From contig CP137682.1 of assembly GCA_037976565.1 (NCBI GenBank), forward strand, positions 2,668,867-2,732,866: a stretch of 64,000 nt of DNA, written 5' to 3'. The stretch's first letter is position 1. Each line of letters opens with the position of its first letter. Positions 1 through 12,058 of the stretch are shown here, piece after piece. Both the position numbers and the translations under genes were made by a program. The DNA comes from Mesocentrotus franciscanus (lineage: Eukaryota; Echinodermata; Echinoidea; Camarodonta; Strongylocentrotidae). The notes beneath the pieces are model-generated. The model saw nothing but the letters and a program-made list of their open reading frames with translations, did not search any database and was not told the DNA's origin.

Positions 1-685
1 CATCTTGTGTTAGTTTGATGAGACCAGGTCTGAGTTTCATGTCACCCGTTTCACCTTCAAATATGTACTTCCGGGTTGTGATGATAATGTAACCCCCTAT
101 AAGCAGATTTGAGTAAGTAGGGAGACAAAGAGAACAAAGGAACAACAATATTAATTTCTACAAGTAATCTTAATAATAGTTGGACGGATTGTTCTTTCAA
201 TCGCGATAATTCATACTATGAAAATTCAGAAATATAAATTCATACTACTTTTTCTTCTTTTTTTTTCTTATCGGAAAATGAATAAAGACATTCATAATAC
301 AGGTATGATGAGCATTGACCAAGATTGATTTTTTTTTAAATTGTTAAAAAATAGACTAATTATGTATATTTTTTAAATATTGTTCTTCTGTATGCTGTTT
401 TGGATGAAAAAGAAAATGTACAACTTTAGTTTGGAATTGTAACCGAATTAACTTCTGAATGATGTTATTTGTGTTTACTTTGTATTTATTCGTACTACTT
501 CTGTTTGGAGGAATAACAAAAAATCAGAAAACAAAAAAAATAGGGCTCAATCGGTCTTTTGAAGTAGATTATTATTAATTTAGTGGCCCATATGCTACGA
601 TCACAAAGTCAGACTAAACACTAAAGACTAGATACTACCACTTATACTACTACTAATAATAATAACAACAATAATAATAATGATG

Positions 686-742
<57 letters not shown>

Positions 743-885
743 TTAATAATATTAATAATAAATACCTGACGCAATTTGATCAGCCTCTTGAGTCACCGAT
801 TGAAAATGTGCCCATAAATTGACTTCTTACAAGTCATTGCGATCCTAAGAGTTGTTTCATCTAGAGGGATTCTAGAGGGACAAGA
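1..885. other. AT-rich intergenic DNA, no gene seen
   Basis: No coding exon or RNA gene is recognisable. The stretch is AT-rich with homopolymer runs. A short piece near 588-613 (catatgctacgatcacaaag) resembles the left end of the inverted-repeat element at 7226-7365, so it may be a relic of that family. Confidence 0.5.
644..765. repeat. (AAT)n microsatellite
   Basis: An almost uninterrupted AAT/ATA trinucleotide run of about 120 bp, with slightly degenerate edges. Confidence 0.95.
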
Positions 886-1137
886 ATGCCCGAGTCACAC
901 CTTTGCGTATTTGGCTTGCGTATTGCTGCGTATTTATGGCGAGCCGTTTTAAAATTTATTCCTATTTCTTGATATCAAGAAATTATTTTCTGTTGTAAAG
1001 CAATGGTAATTCTTGATATCAAGAATTCGATTTCTTGATATCAAGAAAGAGGAATAAATGTTAAAACGGCTCGCCATAAATACGCAGAAATACGCAGCAA
1101 TACGCAAGCCAAATACGCAAAGGTGTGACTCAGGCAT
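886..1137. mobile_element. Long inverted-repeat (foldback/MITE-like) element
   Basis: Two arms of roughly 100 bp are near-perfect reverse complements. The left begins ATGCCCGAGTCACACC and the right ends GGTGTGACTCAGGCAT. They enclose a loop of about 40 bp. Three copies of the 16-bp palindrome TTCTTGATATCAAGAA lie near the centre. There is no coding capacity. No clear target-site duplication is visible, so superfamily is unassigned. Confidence 0.8.
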
Positions 1138-1139
1138 TA

Positions 1140-3060
1140 GGTCATTCACCTTTTCTTACAAGACGAATCATCTCTGGTAAACACTTCTCATTGAGATGCA
1201 TAGGAAGGAAACTTCCACTGCTCATGGCAACATCAAAATAACCTAAGATAGTGAAAAAATTGATTGGAGAAATACTGAATAAGATAGGAGATTGACATTA
1301 AAGATTAAAGCATTATTGGAATAATTAAACAGAAGGATATTACTGATCAAAGAAACATTGAAAACATGAGTGATGGAAATACCATGCTTCAGCTGAGGGC
1401 GGGCTACAAGGGCGGTAACAGGGGGGCTCAACTCCGCTTCTGCATCCGTCCAGCCATGGGGAAATTTTGGAGGGTCAAAAAGTGCACACTGCTTCCACTT
1501 TTCATGTATTAGCCTATGAAGACGACAACTGTTTAGTGCACCAGCGAAATAGGGATTTTGGCCTGCGCGCAGCGTAAAATATGCAAATTGAAATTTTGAA
1601 TATTGATGAGCTCTTTCCCACTTATTAGCATATTATCGCAATGAAAAAGACAATGCGCATGCGTTACTGCATGTCGACAGAATCCTGGAGCTAGATCGAC
1701 CATATATCGACCCGATCGAACTAAAGTGTAGAACAAAGGTCAGAGTTGGGGGATTTAAAGGGTTAACTTAATTGGGGCCAGAAACTTCACTGTCACCAAG
1801 AATGAAATTAAGTACATTAAAAAAAATTCAGTTCAGTAAAGCAAATATAAAGACCCCATTTCACCTTTTAAATCAATTATTATCAATCAAATTGCACAGA
1901 TCATTTAGCCCAATTAAGTGCTATATTAATATTGTTAGTGCCCAAATGATTAATCATTCTCATCTCGCCTTCAATGATCTTTCATTTTGTGCCCCTCCCA
2001 ATGAAACTTCAATTTTGCCTCGTTCTTTTCATTTTTGATTCGTCGGCACTGATTTTTTACATTTGCCCCCAATCCAGGACCCCTTCCAATACTGACATTT
2101 CTATAGGCCCTATTACCCTCCCTCTTCCATCCCCCAACCACCATCACGATTACCATGCTGTCATTTTGGCACTGACTTATTATTTAACTCCCCTCCCTCT
2201 CTATTGTAAAACATTTTTTATACTGCATTTATACTTTAGCCTTGCCCACTCTCTTATTCATCACACCTCATTCATACAGCATGCATTATCAATAGGCCTA
2301 CAGAGTGCCTACATCATCATAATCACCAGCATCATCACATACCTTTCATAAAATAAGAATTAAAATGAAAAGAAAAGAATTAAGCAGTATTAACTAATTT
2401 TATTAACATTTATGAACTCATTGATCAACATAATTTTTTCTATAATGATCTTTTTAAATGCAACATGACATATACATCAACAAAAGAAAGGTAACAAATA
2501 AATGGGGGGGGGCTGCTGTCTCTTGAATTCAAATTTTTCAGTTGTAAAATTTTACTATAAATGTAGAAAATTAGAATTTTAAAATAAAATCTATACAATT
2601 TATTCAATTATCAACATGCTATATTACTATGTAAGGCACAGGTATATACTGAGTTTTACGAGTACTTTTTTTTTTACATTGGACATTATTGTTGTTCTTA
2701 CTACTATTATCATTATTATGATTATTACTGCTATATGCTATTACTGCTATAGGACCATTGTCATTATTAGTACTATTTTTATTGTTATTATTATTACTAT
2801 TTTAAAGTACTTCTATTGTACTACTCCTACATCATTTTATTCCCCCCCCCCACTTCAATTTAGTATACAGTTCAGCATCCCTAATATATTTGTCAGAACT
2901 TGAATTAATCCAAAAGCTATGTTACATGTACACGCATTTAAAAGAACAAATAAATACGTTCATGATCTTCGCTATATCTTCTCTTCTTCTTCTTCTGGTA
3001 ATCTTCAAAGGGCTATGTAGCCTATCACAAAGATGAACTAGTCAGTACTAAAGATTACAA
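1140..3060. other. Intergenic DNA, no gene recognised
   Basis: Contains AT-rich DNA, poly-pyrimidine stretches (about 2040-2340) and TTATTA-type low complexity (about 2690-2810). Short open frames have simple-sequence composition and match no family I recognise. Confidence 0.5.
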
Positions 3061-3065
3061 GTGGT

Positions 3066-3545
3066 GTGAGGAAGACAGATGATGTTTTTAGTGGGATAAG
3101 GGCATTAGATGCCTCAGGAGTAGTCCCTGGCAGGAAGTCAGTTCCATTAAATTTGGGACAGAGCATTGGTCAAATACAAACTTTTCTATGTCGCTTCTGG
3201 CTTGGTGCAACTGGAGGGTCATGCCATGGTTCTTCCATGATCGTGATTTGTTGAAGAAAAATAGGGCTTTGGCAGAGAGACCATTGACTATCTTGTGCAC
3301 CATTCCCAGTCTACTTGCAGAGTGCCTTGTAGATAGAGTAGGCCACTAGAACGTCATCATCTCAGTCACGCTGCTGGTTCTCTTGTAGTCCCCATTGTGA
3401 CGTAGCATGTGCCCGGCGTTGGATCTTGTCAAGATCCTGGACATTTGAAATGTTGTAGGTATCCCAGACGCTGGAACAGTTCTCAAGATGAGGGTGGACT
3501 ATAGGGACTTGTACGAAATAAGCCTGGGTATCAAACCTTCTGCAT
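3066..3545 (-). pseudogene. Decayed 3' end of a non-LTR retrotransposon (LINE)
   Basis: Reading -, the segment around 3545-3400 encodes PIVHPHLENCSSVWDTYN followed by DLDKIQRRA. This matches the conserved block after the reverse transcriptase in CR1/Jockey-type LINEs (VRPHLEYCSSVWDPY...LEKVQRRA). A few frames further on, KIVNGLS and a degenerate FLPGTTPEASNALI resemble the family's YKIVNGL and FFPRTIRDWNALP blocks. The frame shifts and carries stops, so this is a dead fragment. The rest of the element is absent. Confidence 0.65.
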
Positions 3546-3559
3546 GGGACAACCTGCAT

Positions 3560-4930
3560 AATAAAACCAAAAAGAGAGGAGAAAGCAAATAAGATTAAAA
3601 CTAGCTGCACTACATTAGATTAAAAAAAATAGTACCTACCCACTGTTACGTCTTAAATTTTAGTTTTATTTAAAAAATGATAGACTTATGTCTATCTGAT
3701 AGGGCTTTTTTTAAAGAGTAGAGTAAAGGTTTATATTTATTTCCAATTCTGTTACAAGTAACTTTCAAAATTGTTTTTCTTAAATTATTATTATTTTTTA
3801 ACATTTTCTACATACAATAACAGGCAGTACATATAGAGGTAGAAGTCTATTAATTATAAGTTGTTTATAAACATAGGTGTATCTACTGTTCAGTTGCTAA
3901 ATTTTGTGAGAACAAGTTTGATAGATATAATGTAATATTGGAAGAAAAAAATGCCTTTGAGTATGTCTTTTAATATCATGCTGAGAGAATATACTGATTT
4001 GTTTATTTAGCAACACCGTAGTTTGTCACGTAAATAAAGCTAGAGAATAAATCAGAATTTCAAGATTTAATGTAACATAAGATGACAGTGCCCCAAATAT
4101 CATTAGTCCAAGATGAGTGCGATGTTCGCATGGGCTTAGATTATACAGCTTGAATATTTTCGAACTTCATACAAACATACCTTGACAGAGTTCAGCTTAG
4201 GTGTCCTGTCCTTTGATGATCGGGTCCTGGTGCTCTCTTATGTACTTCTGTGGTCATTATCTGCTTCTTGGTTCCATAGAATCTACAATTAAAGACAACA
4301 GAAGCTTAGTATTAAAGGTTCGTGCTAGTATTAATGCATGCATTATTTACCAGTTTATAAATTTGTTCATGTCCTTTAGAGTAAGAAATACCCATGTCAC
4401 ATGTAGGGTTGGATCCAGGATTCTCAACGACAACAAAATAAAAAAGGGGTGGCATATAGTCCTGAAAATTCACTAAAAACAAAGTAAATATTAAGACATT
4501 AGTAATACACAAATAATATAGGCCTAGATCTAGATCTAAACCTTTTTTTTAAATCTCTAAACATGTCTTTTTCCTCTAAATATTTCAAACAAGGCACAGT
4601 GCCATAACTTAGTTAGAGCACAATCTGGGGAAGGGGGTAAGATTATGAAGCTAGGAAGAGACACCTTTTTGTTTTGTTTTTGTAGCCTTCATCCGAACCA
4701 AGCTGAATCTGGACCTGGATCACATAATGCCACTACACTAGTGGAGCAAAACGTGTCTAATTAGACCTAGCTACGGCCGGCTATGATAGTCTTTGCCATG
4801 GCATAACAGTACACAAGCTAGTAAAAATGCCCATTACTTAGTAGGTGACTATGTCCCTGGCAATGTCACATCTGAAGAAAAAAGGGGCACAGAAGGGTTG
4901 TGCCCCCCAACCTCCTCTTTAAAAATCGAC
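3560..4930. other. Intergenic DNA, no gene recognised
   Basis: AT-rich, no convincing exon. From about 4510 the base pattern becomes rich in CTAG and AGATCT tetramers and hexamers. Confidence 0.45.
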
Positions 4931-4933
4931 ATT

Positions 4934-5025
4934 GCCATTGGTTAACTTCCAGGCAGTAGAACTAGGTAGTAGGCCTAGGCAGTAGACCTAGGCCTAGGTC
5001 TACTGCCTGGAAGTTAACCAATGGC
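4934..5025. repeat. Perfect 27-bp inverted repeat
   Basis: The left arm 4934-4960 and the right arm 4999-5025 are exact reverse complements (GCCATTGGTTAACTTCCAGG at the outer end). The spacer contains further palindromes built on CCTAGG. It could be a short foldback element or an inverted duplication. Confidence 0.85.
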
Positions 5026-5085
5026 TACTCTAGAGTAGCCTAGACTACATTGATCTTCCTAAAATAGGCATTTATTTAGTCTTTT

Positions 5086-5330
5086 TTAATAAGAATGTAG
5101 ATCTACATGTAGATCTAGGCTATATCTAGTAATCTACAATACATAGCAAAATTCAAGGTACAGCCTACAGGATTCCATTACTACAGTCATTACAGTAGAG
5201 GTACCGGTATACATTTATAATTATAGATGCGGGGATAAATGCTGTTCAGACTAGTGTAATAGATCTAGATCTAGACTATATTACTAGCCTATATTCTAGA
5301 TCTAACACTAGTAATACTAAAGTGTAGCCT
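5086..5330. repeat. AGATCTAG-rich palindromic low-complexity tract
   Basis: Repeated overlapping AGATCT, TCTAGA and CTAG words and short palindromes, for example tagatctagatctagac near 5260. No coding signal. Confidence 0.6.
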
Positions 5331-5339
5331 ACACTAGTA

Positions 5340-7220
5340 CGATCATTTACGAGTAGCCTACAAATTTATAGACGTCAGCTCAGGAAACGCAGTCACTTCT
5401 TGGTGAAGTGTTACAGCCGGCTAGCATCGGCGAATTGAAAATCATAATCCGCTCGACGAGATCTCATCGGCTGGACTAGCAATGAGCCATTTGCGCAGTC
5501 TCTGTAACAGGTCCACATCTACCACTGATTATTATCGATAATCAAGCTATAAACTGAACTTTAAAAGTATGAGACGTGCTCAAATGAAATAATCTACGGT
5601 AAACTTCTGATTGTTTAAAAAAATATTACCGTCGACGACTTCAATTAGAGTTCATTCAATCAGTTAATATTCCTTGATCAGACAAAAGAAAAGGGGATGG
5701 GATAGGGGGTAATACGTTGTGACAATGCGGAGAGCCCCTCACTGCAACGACGAACACGTCACAATAATTTCAGAGATATTAACACAAAATGGATCTTTAC
5801 TTACTTTTTTTTATATCGTATGGTATCACTTCGATGTTGATGTTCGCCTGAAGATTTTCTGCTTCACTGAGATGTACTTGACAAACTTCTATTACAATAG
5901 AAATTCACTTAAATGAAAAATGCTTCATGGTTTGTAATTTAATAACTTCAAAGTTGCAGGTCATACAACCGCCATTTTCCTCAATTTCGTGCTCAAATCG
6001 TAGGGAATTCTGGGAATGCAAAAAAATGTTTTATGCATGACCTAATACATAAAATATTTTGTTGATGGCAAATCACCAAACAGTAATTGGCGTACTTTTT
6101 ACGTCATTGCTCATGAATAAACATTGACCCTCCAAAATCGTCGTTCAAATTGGACAAAACCCCCATAATGCATCCAATGCAAAACCTATGGAATGTCAAA
6201 GGTCACAATTTGAGTCGCTCCTCTAGTCCTCCTACGGAGGACATACTGTGTATGATCGAATCTCTTTGGGCGGTAATTCATACGTTTTAACACAGAGTCA
6301 ACGACCTTCTAGCTCTCAACAAACATAGGATTATATGCAGAACGATCAAGCCGGCAGATAAACCCATTCAAGCTACCTCCTTGTTATTGTGAACATCTCA
6401 TTGATCTCAATTGATGGACATGATATTGTTTGGCACCCCAGTCAGACCGCAAGACAGACTCCCACACGATTTTAGAAATTGACTGATTGTTTAAGCCATG
6501 TTATATACTCCAGTCACACCGCAACACCAACAAAGGTCTTAAAGCAGACCGAACAACAAAAATGGCCAAGAATCGATCGTTTCGAAGTCGACGAGGAGTC
6601 GGTATTGTGGTGTGACGAAAGCCTACGGCACACTAAACGATCCTCCTGCGATCTGGTTTTCGAAGACATTGCAATATTATCAGATATTGATATATAAACA
6701 AACATCACCTTCCTGATTTAGCTTCTAAATAACCATAAGAATACTAACAACGGGAAGTTTACTGGATTTAAGCCCTCCAGTCAGAATAAAAGCAGAATCG
6801 CAATACTGGTCTGACGTCACTAAGATCCTCAGCCGATTTAGCTCTTCTTCCTCCAATTAAGCATGAAATCCCTTGAAATATAGACTTTATCATTCTGAAT
6901 TCATATGACAGTTTAGATCCTTTACCATTAAGATTTTAAAAAGTTTGAATGATCATATCAAATGCTATTGCGAATTCTTCCAAGATCGATTCGTAGTCAC
7001 ATCGTATAAGTGTTACGGGTAATGTATAATTATGTTCGGAGCATTGTTGGTATAGGGTCGGTCTCGTTGGTGTGACTGTGGCATTACAAATGAACAATTA
7101 ACAAATACGACATGAAACTGCCCTTGACCATATATACACACTGACCCATTTTAAGAATGAAAGTATCTTTACAAAACCATGCCCATTAACGAAATGAATG
7201 TTATTAATTTTAAGGGGTAC
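5340..7220. other. Intergenic DNA with scattered inverted-repeat debris
   Basis: No exon is recognised. Between about 6430 and 7080 there are repeated CAGTCACACCGCAA / GGTGTGACTG words in both orientations (near 6510 and 7060). They suggest one or more degraded terminal-inverted-repeat elements, but boundaries cannot be fixed. Confidence 0.4.
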
Positions 7221-7225
7221 CATAT

Positions 7226-7365
7226 GCTACGGTCACAAAGGTTCGTACGAACGATAATTTCGTACGAATCTCCCTGTTTTCCCATTGTCTTCCCGAATTT
7301 CCATTGTCTGAAAATCGTTCGTACGGCAATCGTAGCAGTTCGTAATGGCATTTGTGACCGAGGCT
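7226..7365. mobile_element. Short terminal-inverted-repeat element (MITE-like)
   Basis: The left end reads GCTACGGTCACAAAG and continues GTTCGTACGAACGAT. The right end carries CGTTCGTACGGCAATCGTAG and closes with TTTGTGACCGAGGC. The outer 10-14 bp and the inner CGTACGAACG blocks are inverted copies. No coding capacity. Confidence 0.6.
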
Positions 7366-7369
7366 TTAG

Positions 7370-8265
7370 TTAAACATTGGTTCTATAGGAGTACCAAGAA
7401 GAGGGCAGCCGAAGGGTGCGGGGAAATTACCCCCTCCCATTGAATTGAAGACCGTTTATGTTTTCTTTAACCTTCTTTTTGCCCACGTATCCTTCTTGCA
7501 AAATATATGACACTGACTATAATTATCAAATTTCAAATACTCATCACTTTGCCACCGACAGAAATCCGATACGCCTTTAGTCAAAAAGCATCATCTAGTA
7601 TCAAAAAACTGATACTGATACAAATAAAGTTGAGATTGACGATATTCATAAAAGCATACACTAACTTTGGTCTAGACCTTCTCATCCCGTATAAATGACC
7701 ATAAATGTTGAACTCACTGAACAAAGAAAAAAAATAATGTCACCAGGAAGTGGATGTCTCGTTATCATTTCATGACAGGATACAAATTACAGTAATAAAG
7801 AGATTGACATTTGGCGCTCCATAAATAAGTTGACTATTACCATTATGGTTAGGAAAACAGACGGCTCCAACAGGGAAATAGTGTTCATTTTTTTAATGCG
7901 AATTCCTAAGAAAAACATAATACTTAATATATACGATGCCACATGAATGTTGTGCCTATTATTTTCTCGGCTAAATCCTTCATACCCGGTAATTTCTTGC
8001 TTTTCTTTTATGTCACTGTTAACTACCGTATTTCACAAATTTTCGAATGCTAAAATCAACACCTGGTGAATGAGAGTCTTTTGTGAGCTTAATGTGAGGT
8101 CAATCAAATCCTACTGTACAGCATACATAGTATCCTGAAATGTGATATTTATCGTTATGTCAAAATTATACTAATACCACAAGCACATTTTCAGAGAATG
8201 CAGTATGATAAGCACCAGGTAACTGCATATATAGGGTCTGGCTTAAAAAAAAAGAAAGAAAAAAA
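7370..8265. other. Intergenic DNA, nothing recognised
   Basis: AT-rich unique-looking sequence with no exon, RNA or repeat that I can name. Confidence 0.4.
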
Positions 8266-8369
8266 AGAACTAGACATTTAATTCGTCATGGTGACGAATT
8301 AGGTGGTCTGTCTTCAATTCTTATGATCAGTGAAAGGTCATGAAGAAAAAAAAGTGAAGAAATTTTTTT

Positions 8370-8445
8370 GGGAGACGCCCGGACTCGAACCAGGGATCTC
8401 GACGTCGGGAATCAAGTGTGTTACCGATATATCAAAACATTTCCC
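8370..8445 (-). repeat. tRNA-like module in unit A1
   Basis: On -, a 76-nt block starts GGGAAATG, contains the intact B-box/T-loop GGTTCGAGTCC and ends GTCTCCC. The acceptor ends and T stem pair well. The D arm and anticodon stem are poor, so it is tRNA-derived rather than a functional tRNA gene. The same block recurs in A2 and A3. Confidence 0.65.
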
Positions 8446-9740
8446 AAAGCGTTTACATGTGAACGGGAAATGGAATTCTCAAATCCCACTTTGCAAGTGA
8501 AATATGAGCATGATCCCGATATCTGATCGAAAAATAAAGGGCACATTGGTGATAGCTTATTGTCTCAGCTACAACATACTCAAAGCTCAGCGAAAAGGAA
8601 GCTAAAACGACAGAGATATTGCTCGCGAAAGACGGGAATGTAGAATCCAGTTTTGACAAAAAGTCATGTCCCATAGAGAATACACGCAAAATGTGAAAAA
8701 TTGACATGCCTCCTTTAATCGCAAAAATACGCCATGATGCTTTTGTCAAAATGAAAAATCGTGTTGACTGCATTGGTAGAGAATTGTCTCAGCTACAACA
8801 TATCAAAATTTGGAAGAAAATCGACAACCGATTACTGCAATATTATCAAATGAATACAAAAATTATGATGTCATATTTTCAAAATCAAATTTTCGAGTTC
8901 ATATGCAAATATGACGACGTCAGAACATACGATTGGACAAAATTATACATGAAATCACATAAAAATTTCATGGGCTTCCAGAAAATGTTAAAAATTTGGG
9001 GGTATTTAGGCATTCTGACGAGCTATGGCGGATTTTATATAGACATGTTTTTACCACTTTTACATTATATTGCCCATTGACGCGCGCACGAATTTTAAAG
9101 TTTGACGCACGCGTGTGGCATTATGGAAGGTCGAGAATTACTGGAAATAGTTGGAAATTGTCAAAAATAGTGTCAGAAATAAAAACCATGCGAAAAAGGG
9201 CGTTTTTACGATGTGGACGCGCTGCGCGCGCGCATAACGCGCGCGGACGCGCACGGACGGAAATTTTTGAAATGCTTAAAATGACCTGATTCGTACTCTC
9301 AATTAATAGTTAAGTGATTTTGAGCTTTGTAAAATTTTGACGCGCGCGTACGCGTGCGTCATGACCTTTATGTGACCTTTGATGACATGACCTGTTGACC
9401 CTTGACCTGAAGTATATGTGATATGAATATGAATGACCTTTGATGACGCATCATGAAGATATGATTGATCATGTGATTTCACAAAATGGCGCCTGGATGA
9501 CGTCACGATGACCTGATGACCTTGAAAATGTTCCTGTCACGTTTTATGACAATGACCTATGACTGTGCCAAAATTGAAAGAAATTGACTGTACCGATCTT
9601 GAGTTATCATCGGAACAAAAAAGTGGAGGAAATAAATAAAAACTAGACATTTAATTCGTCATGGTGACGAATTAGGTGGTCTGTCTTCAATTCTTATGAT
9701 CAGTGAAAGGTCATGAAGAAAAAAAAGTGAAGAAATTTTT

Positions 9741-9815
9741 TGGGAGACGCCCGGACTCGAACCAGGGATCTCGACGTCGGGAATCAAGTGTGTTACCGAT
9801 ATATCAAAACATTTC
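9741..9815 (-). repeat. tRNA-like module in unit A2
   Basis: Near-identical copy of the tRNA-like block at 8370-8445, at the equivalent place in the next unit. Confidence 0.65.
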
Positions 9816-11284
9816 CCAAAGCGTTTACATGTGAACGGAAATGGAATTCTCAAATCCCACTTTGCAAGTGAAATATGAGCATGATCCCGATATCTGATCG
9901 AAAAATAAAGGGCACATTGTGATAGCTTATTGTCTCAGCTACAACATACTCAAAGCTCAGCGAAAACGAAGCTAAAACGACGGAGATATTGCTCGCGAAA
10001 GACGGAATGTAGAATCCAGTTTTGACAAAAAGTCATGTCCCATAGAGAATACACGCAAAATGTGAAAAATTGACATGCCTCCTTTAATCGCAAAAATACG
10101 CCATGATGCTTTTGTCAAAATGAAAAATCGTGTTGACTGCATTGGTAGAGAATTGTCTCAGCTACAACATATCAAAATTTGGAAGAAAATCGACAACCGA
10201 TTACTGCAATATTATCAAATGAATACAAAAATTATGATGTCATATTTTCAAAATCAAATTTTCGAGTTCATATGCAAATATGACGACGTCAGAACATACG
10301 ATTGGACAAAATTATACATGAAATCACATAAACATTTCATGGGCTTCAGAAAATGTTAAAAATTTGGGGTATTTAGGCATTCTGACGAGCTATGGCGGAT
10401 TTTATATAGACATGTTTTTACCACTTTTTACATTATATTGCCCATTGACGCGCGCACGAATTTTAAAGTTTGACGCACGCGTGTGGCATTATGGAAGGTC
10501 GAGAATTACTGGAAATAGTTGGAAATTGTCAAAAATAGTGTCAGAAATAAAAACCATGCGAAAAAGGCGTTTTTACGATGTGTACGCTGCGCGCGCGCAT
10601 AACGCGCGCGCGGACGCGCACGGACGGAAATTTTGAAATGCTTAAAATGACCTGATTCGTACTCTCAATTAATAGTTAAGTGATTTTGAGCTTTTAAAAT
10701 TTTGACGCGCGTACGCGCGTCATGACCTTTATGTGATTTTTGACGACATGACCTGTTGACCCTTGACCTGAAGTATATGTGATATGAATATGAATGACCT
10801 TTGATGACGCATCATGAAGATATGATTGATCATGTGATTTCACAAAATGGCGCCTGGATGACGTCACGATGACCTGATGACCTTGAAAATGTTCCTGTCA
10901 CGTTTTATGACAATGACCTATGACTGTGCCAAAATTGAAAGAAATTGACTGTACCGATCTTGAGTTATCTTCGGAACAAAAAGTGGAGGAAATAAATAAA
11001 TAAAGAATAATAAATAAATAAATAAATAAAGAAAATTCTGACGAAATTAATAGGTGATCTGTCGATTACGACAGACCACCTAACTAAATGTAATTCGTCA
11101 TGAGGACGAATTAGGTGGTCTGTTATGTAATCTGAATAACTGATCTTGTAGAAAATTGTCTTAGCTACAACATATCAAAATTTGGAAGAAAATCGATCCA
11201 TATTTACAGAGATACAATCAATTTTCCATAAATATGCTGACGTCATAATATGCAAATTCGTATTTTGAGTTCCAAGGCCAAAGG

Positions 11285-11660
11285 GCAAAGGGCAGAGCTA
11301 TAGAAAATTAAGGAACATTACAAGACATAATAGAAGGAGAACGAGAACCAGAGGCGGGAGAGGTAGAGGGTGAGAGAGAAGAAAGAGAAGGGCAGAGGCA
11401 GAGGGAGACAGAGCAAGAGAATAAGAGGGAGGCAAGGCAAGAGGTCGAGGTAGAGGGAGGCAGAGAGAGAGGGAGAGGGTAAAGAGTAGAGAGATATATA
11501 TGCAGAGACAGAGCAAGAGAAGGAGAGGGGCAAAATAAGAGAGGAGAAGGGAAACAGAGCAAGAGAGAGGAGAAAGAGAGAGATGCAATGGAGAACGATG
11601 CATTCAATATATCCAGCATAAATAGAATTTAATATAGAGAAAGAGAGAAGTATAGACAAG
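11285..11660. repeat. GA/AG-rich low-complexity tract
   Basis: About 370 bp of purine-rich imperfect repeats (gagagag, gcagagggag) interrupting the composite array. The open frames read from its complement have only the Ser/Leu/Pro-rich composition of polypyrimidine DNA. Confidence 0.9.
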
Positions 11661-11981
11661 TAAACAATTCTATGTCCACGGGAGAGACGTAAACATGCAT
11701 ATACCTTGGGCTGAATAACTGGAAAAAGTAAAAACGTCTGGGAAGGAGACTAGCAAGGTGATTTGATATTGTAGCAGAGTTGGGAGATAAACCCTATATT
11801 AGGTTTAATACCAGATTTCCCATAGGGTTGTACTCAAACGATTGACATTCTTCTCCCATAGATATAACACGCAAAATTAGGCATTTTATTACATTGTTTG
11901 TGATTGTATATGATAATATGTTATAATAGTCGAAGAAGATCATAAAATCAAATTTAAAACGACGGCAAAAAAAAAAAAAAA

Positions 11982-12058
11982 TGACCCACCAGGAATCGAA
12001 CTTGGGTCGCCGGAATGGGAGGCAAGTGCTATGACCACTATACCAAAATAATCCACAT
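11982..12058 (-). repeat. tRNA-Gly-like module in unit C
   Basis: On -, the block carries TGGTATAGTGGTCATAGC (good A box), CTTGCCTCCCATTCC (anticodon loop compatible with a Gly CCC type) and AAGTTCGATTCCTGG (B box/T arm). It is closer to a real tRNA-Gly than the A-unit modules and differs from them in sequence. Being embedded in a repeat unit, it is most likely a tRNA-derived SINE-type module. Confidence 0.6.

Noticed and set aside
8370..8445. Functional tRNA gene
   Set aside because: Good T arm but poor D and anticodon arms, and it is part of a repeated unit, so called tRNA-like only.
8706..9289. Protein-coding gene in the repeat unit
   Set aside because: The frame is broken by indels in near-identical sister units and matches no family.
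11298..11659. Three overlapping Ser/Leu/Pro-rich frames of about 100 codons on -
   Set aside because: They arise from GA-rich low-complexity DNA with no stop codons by composition.
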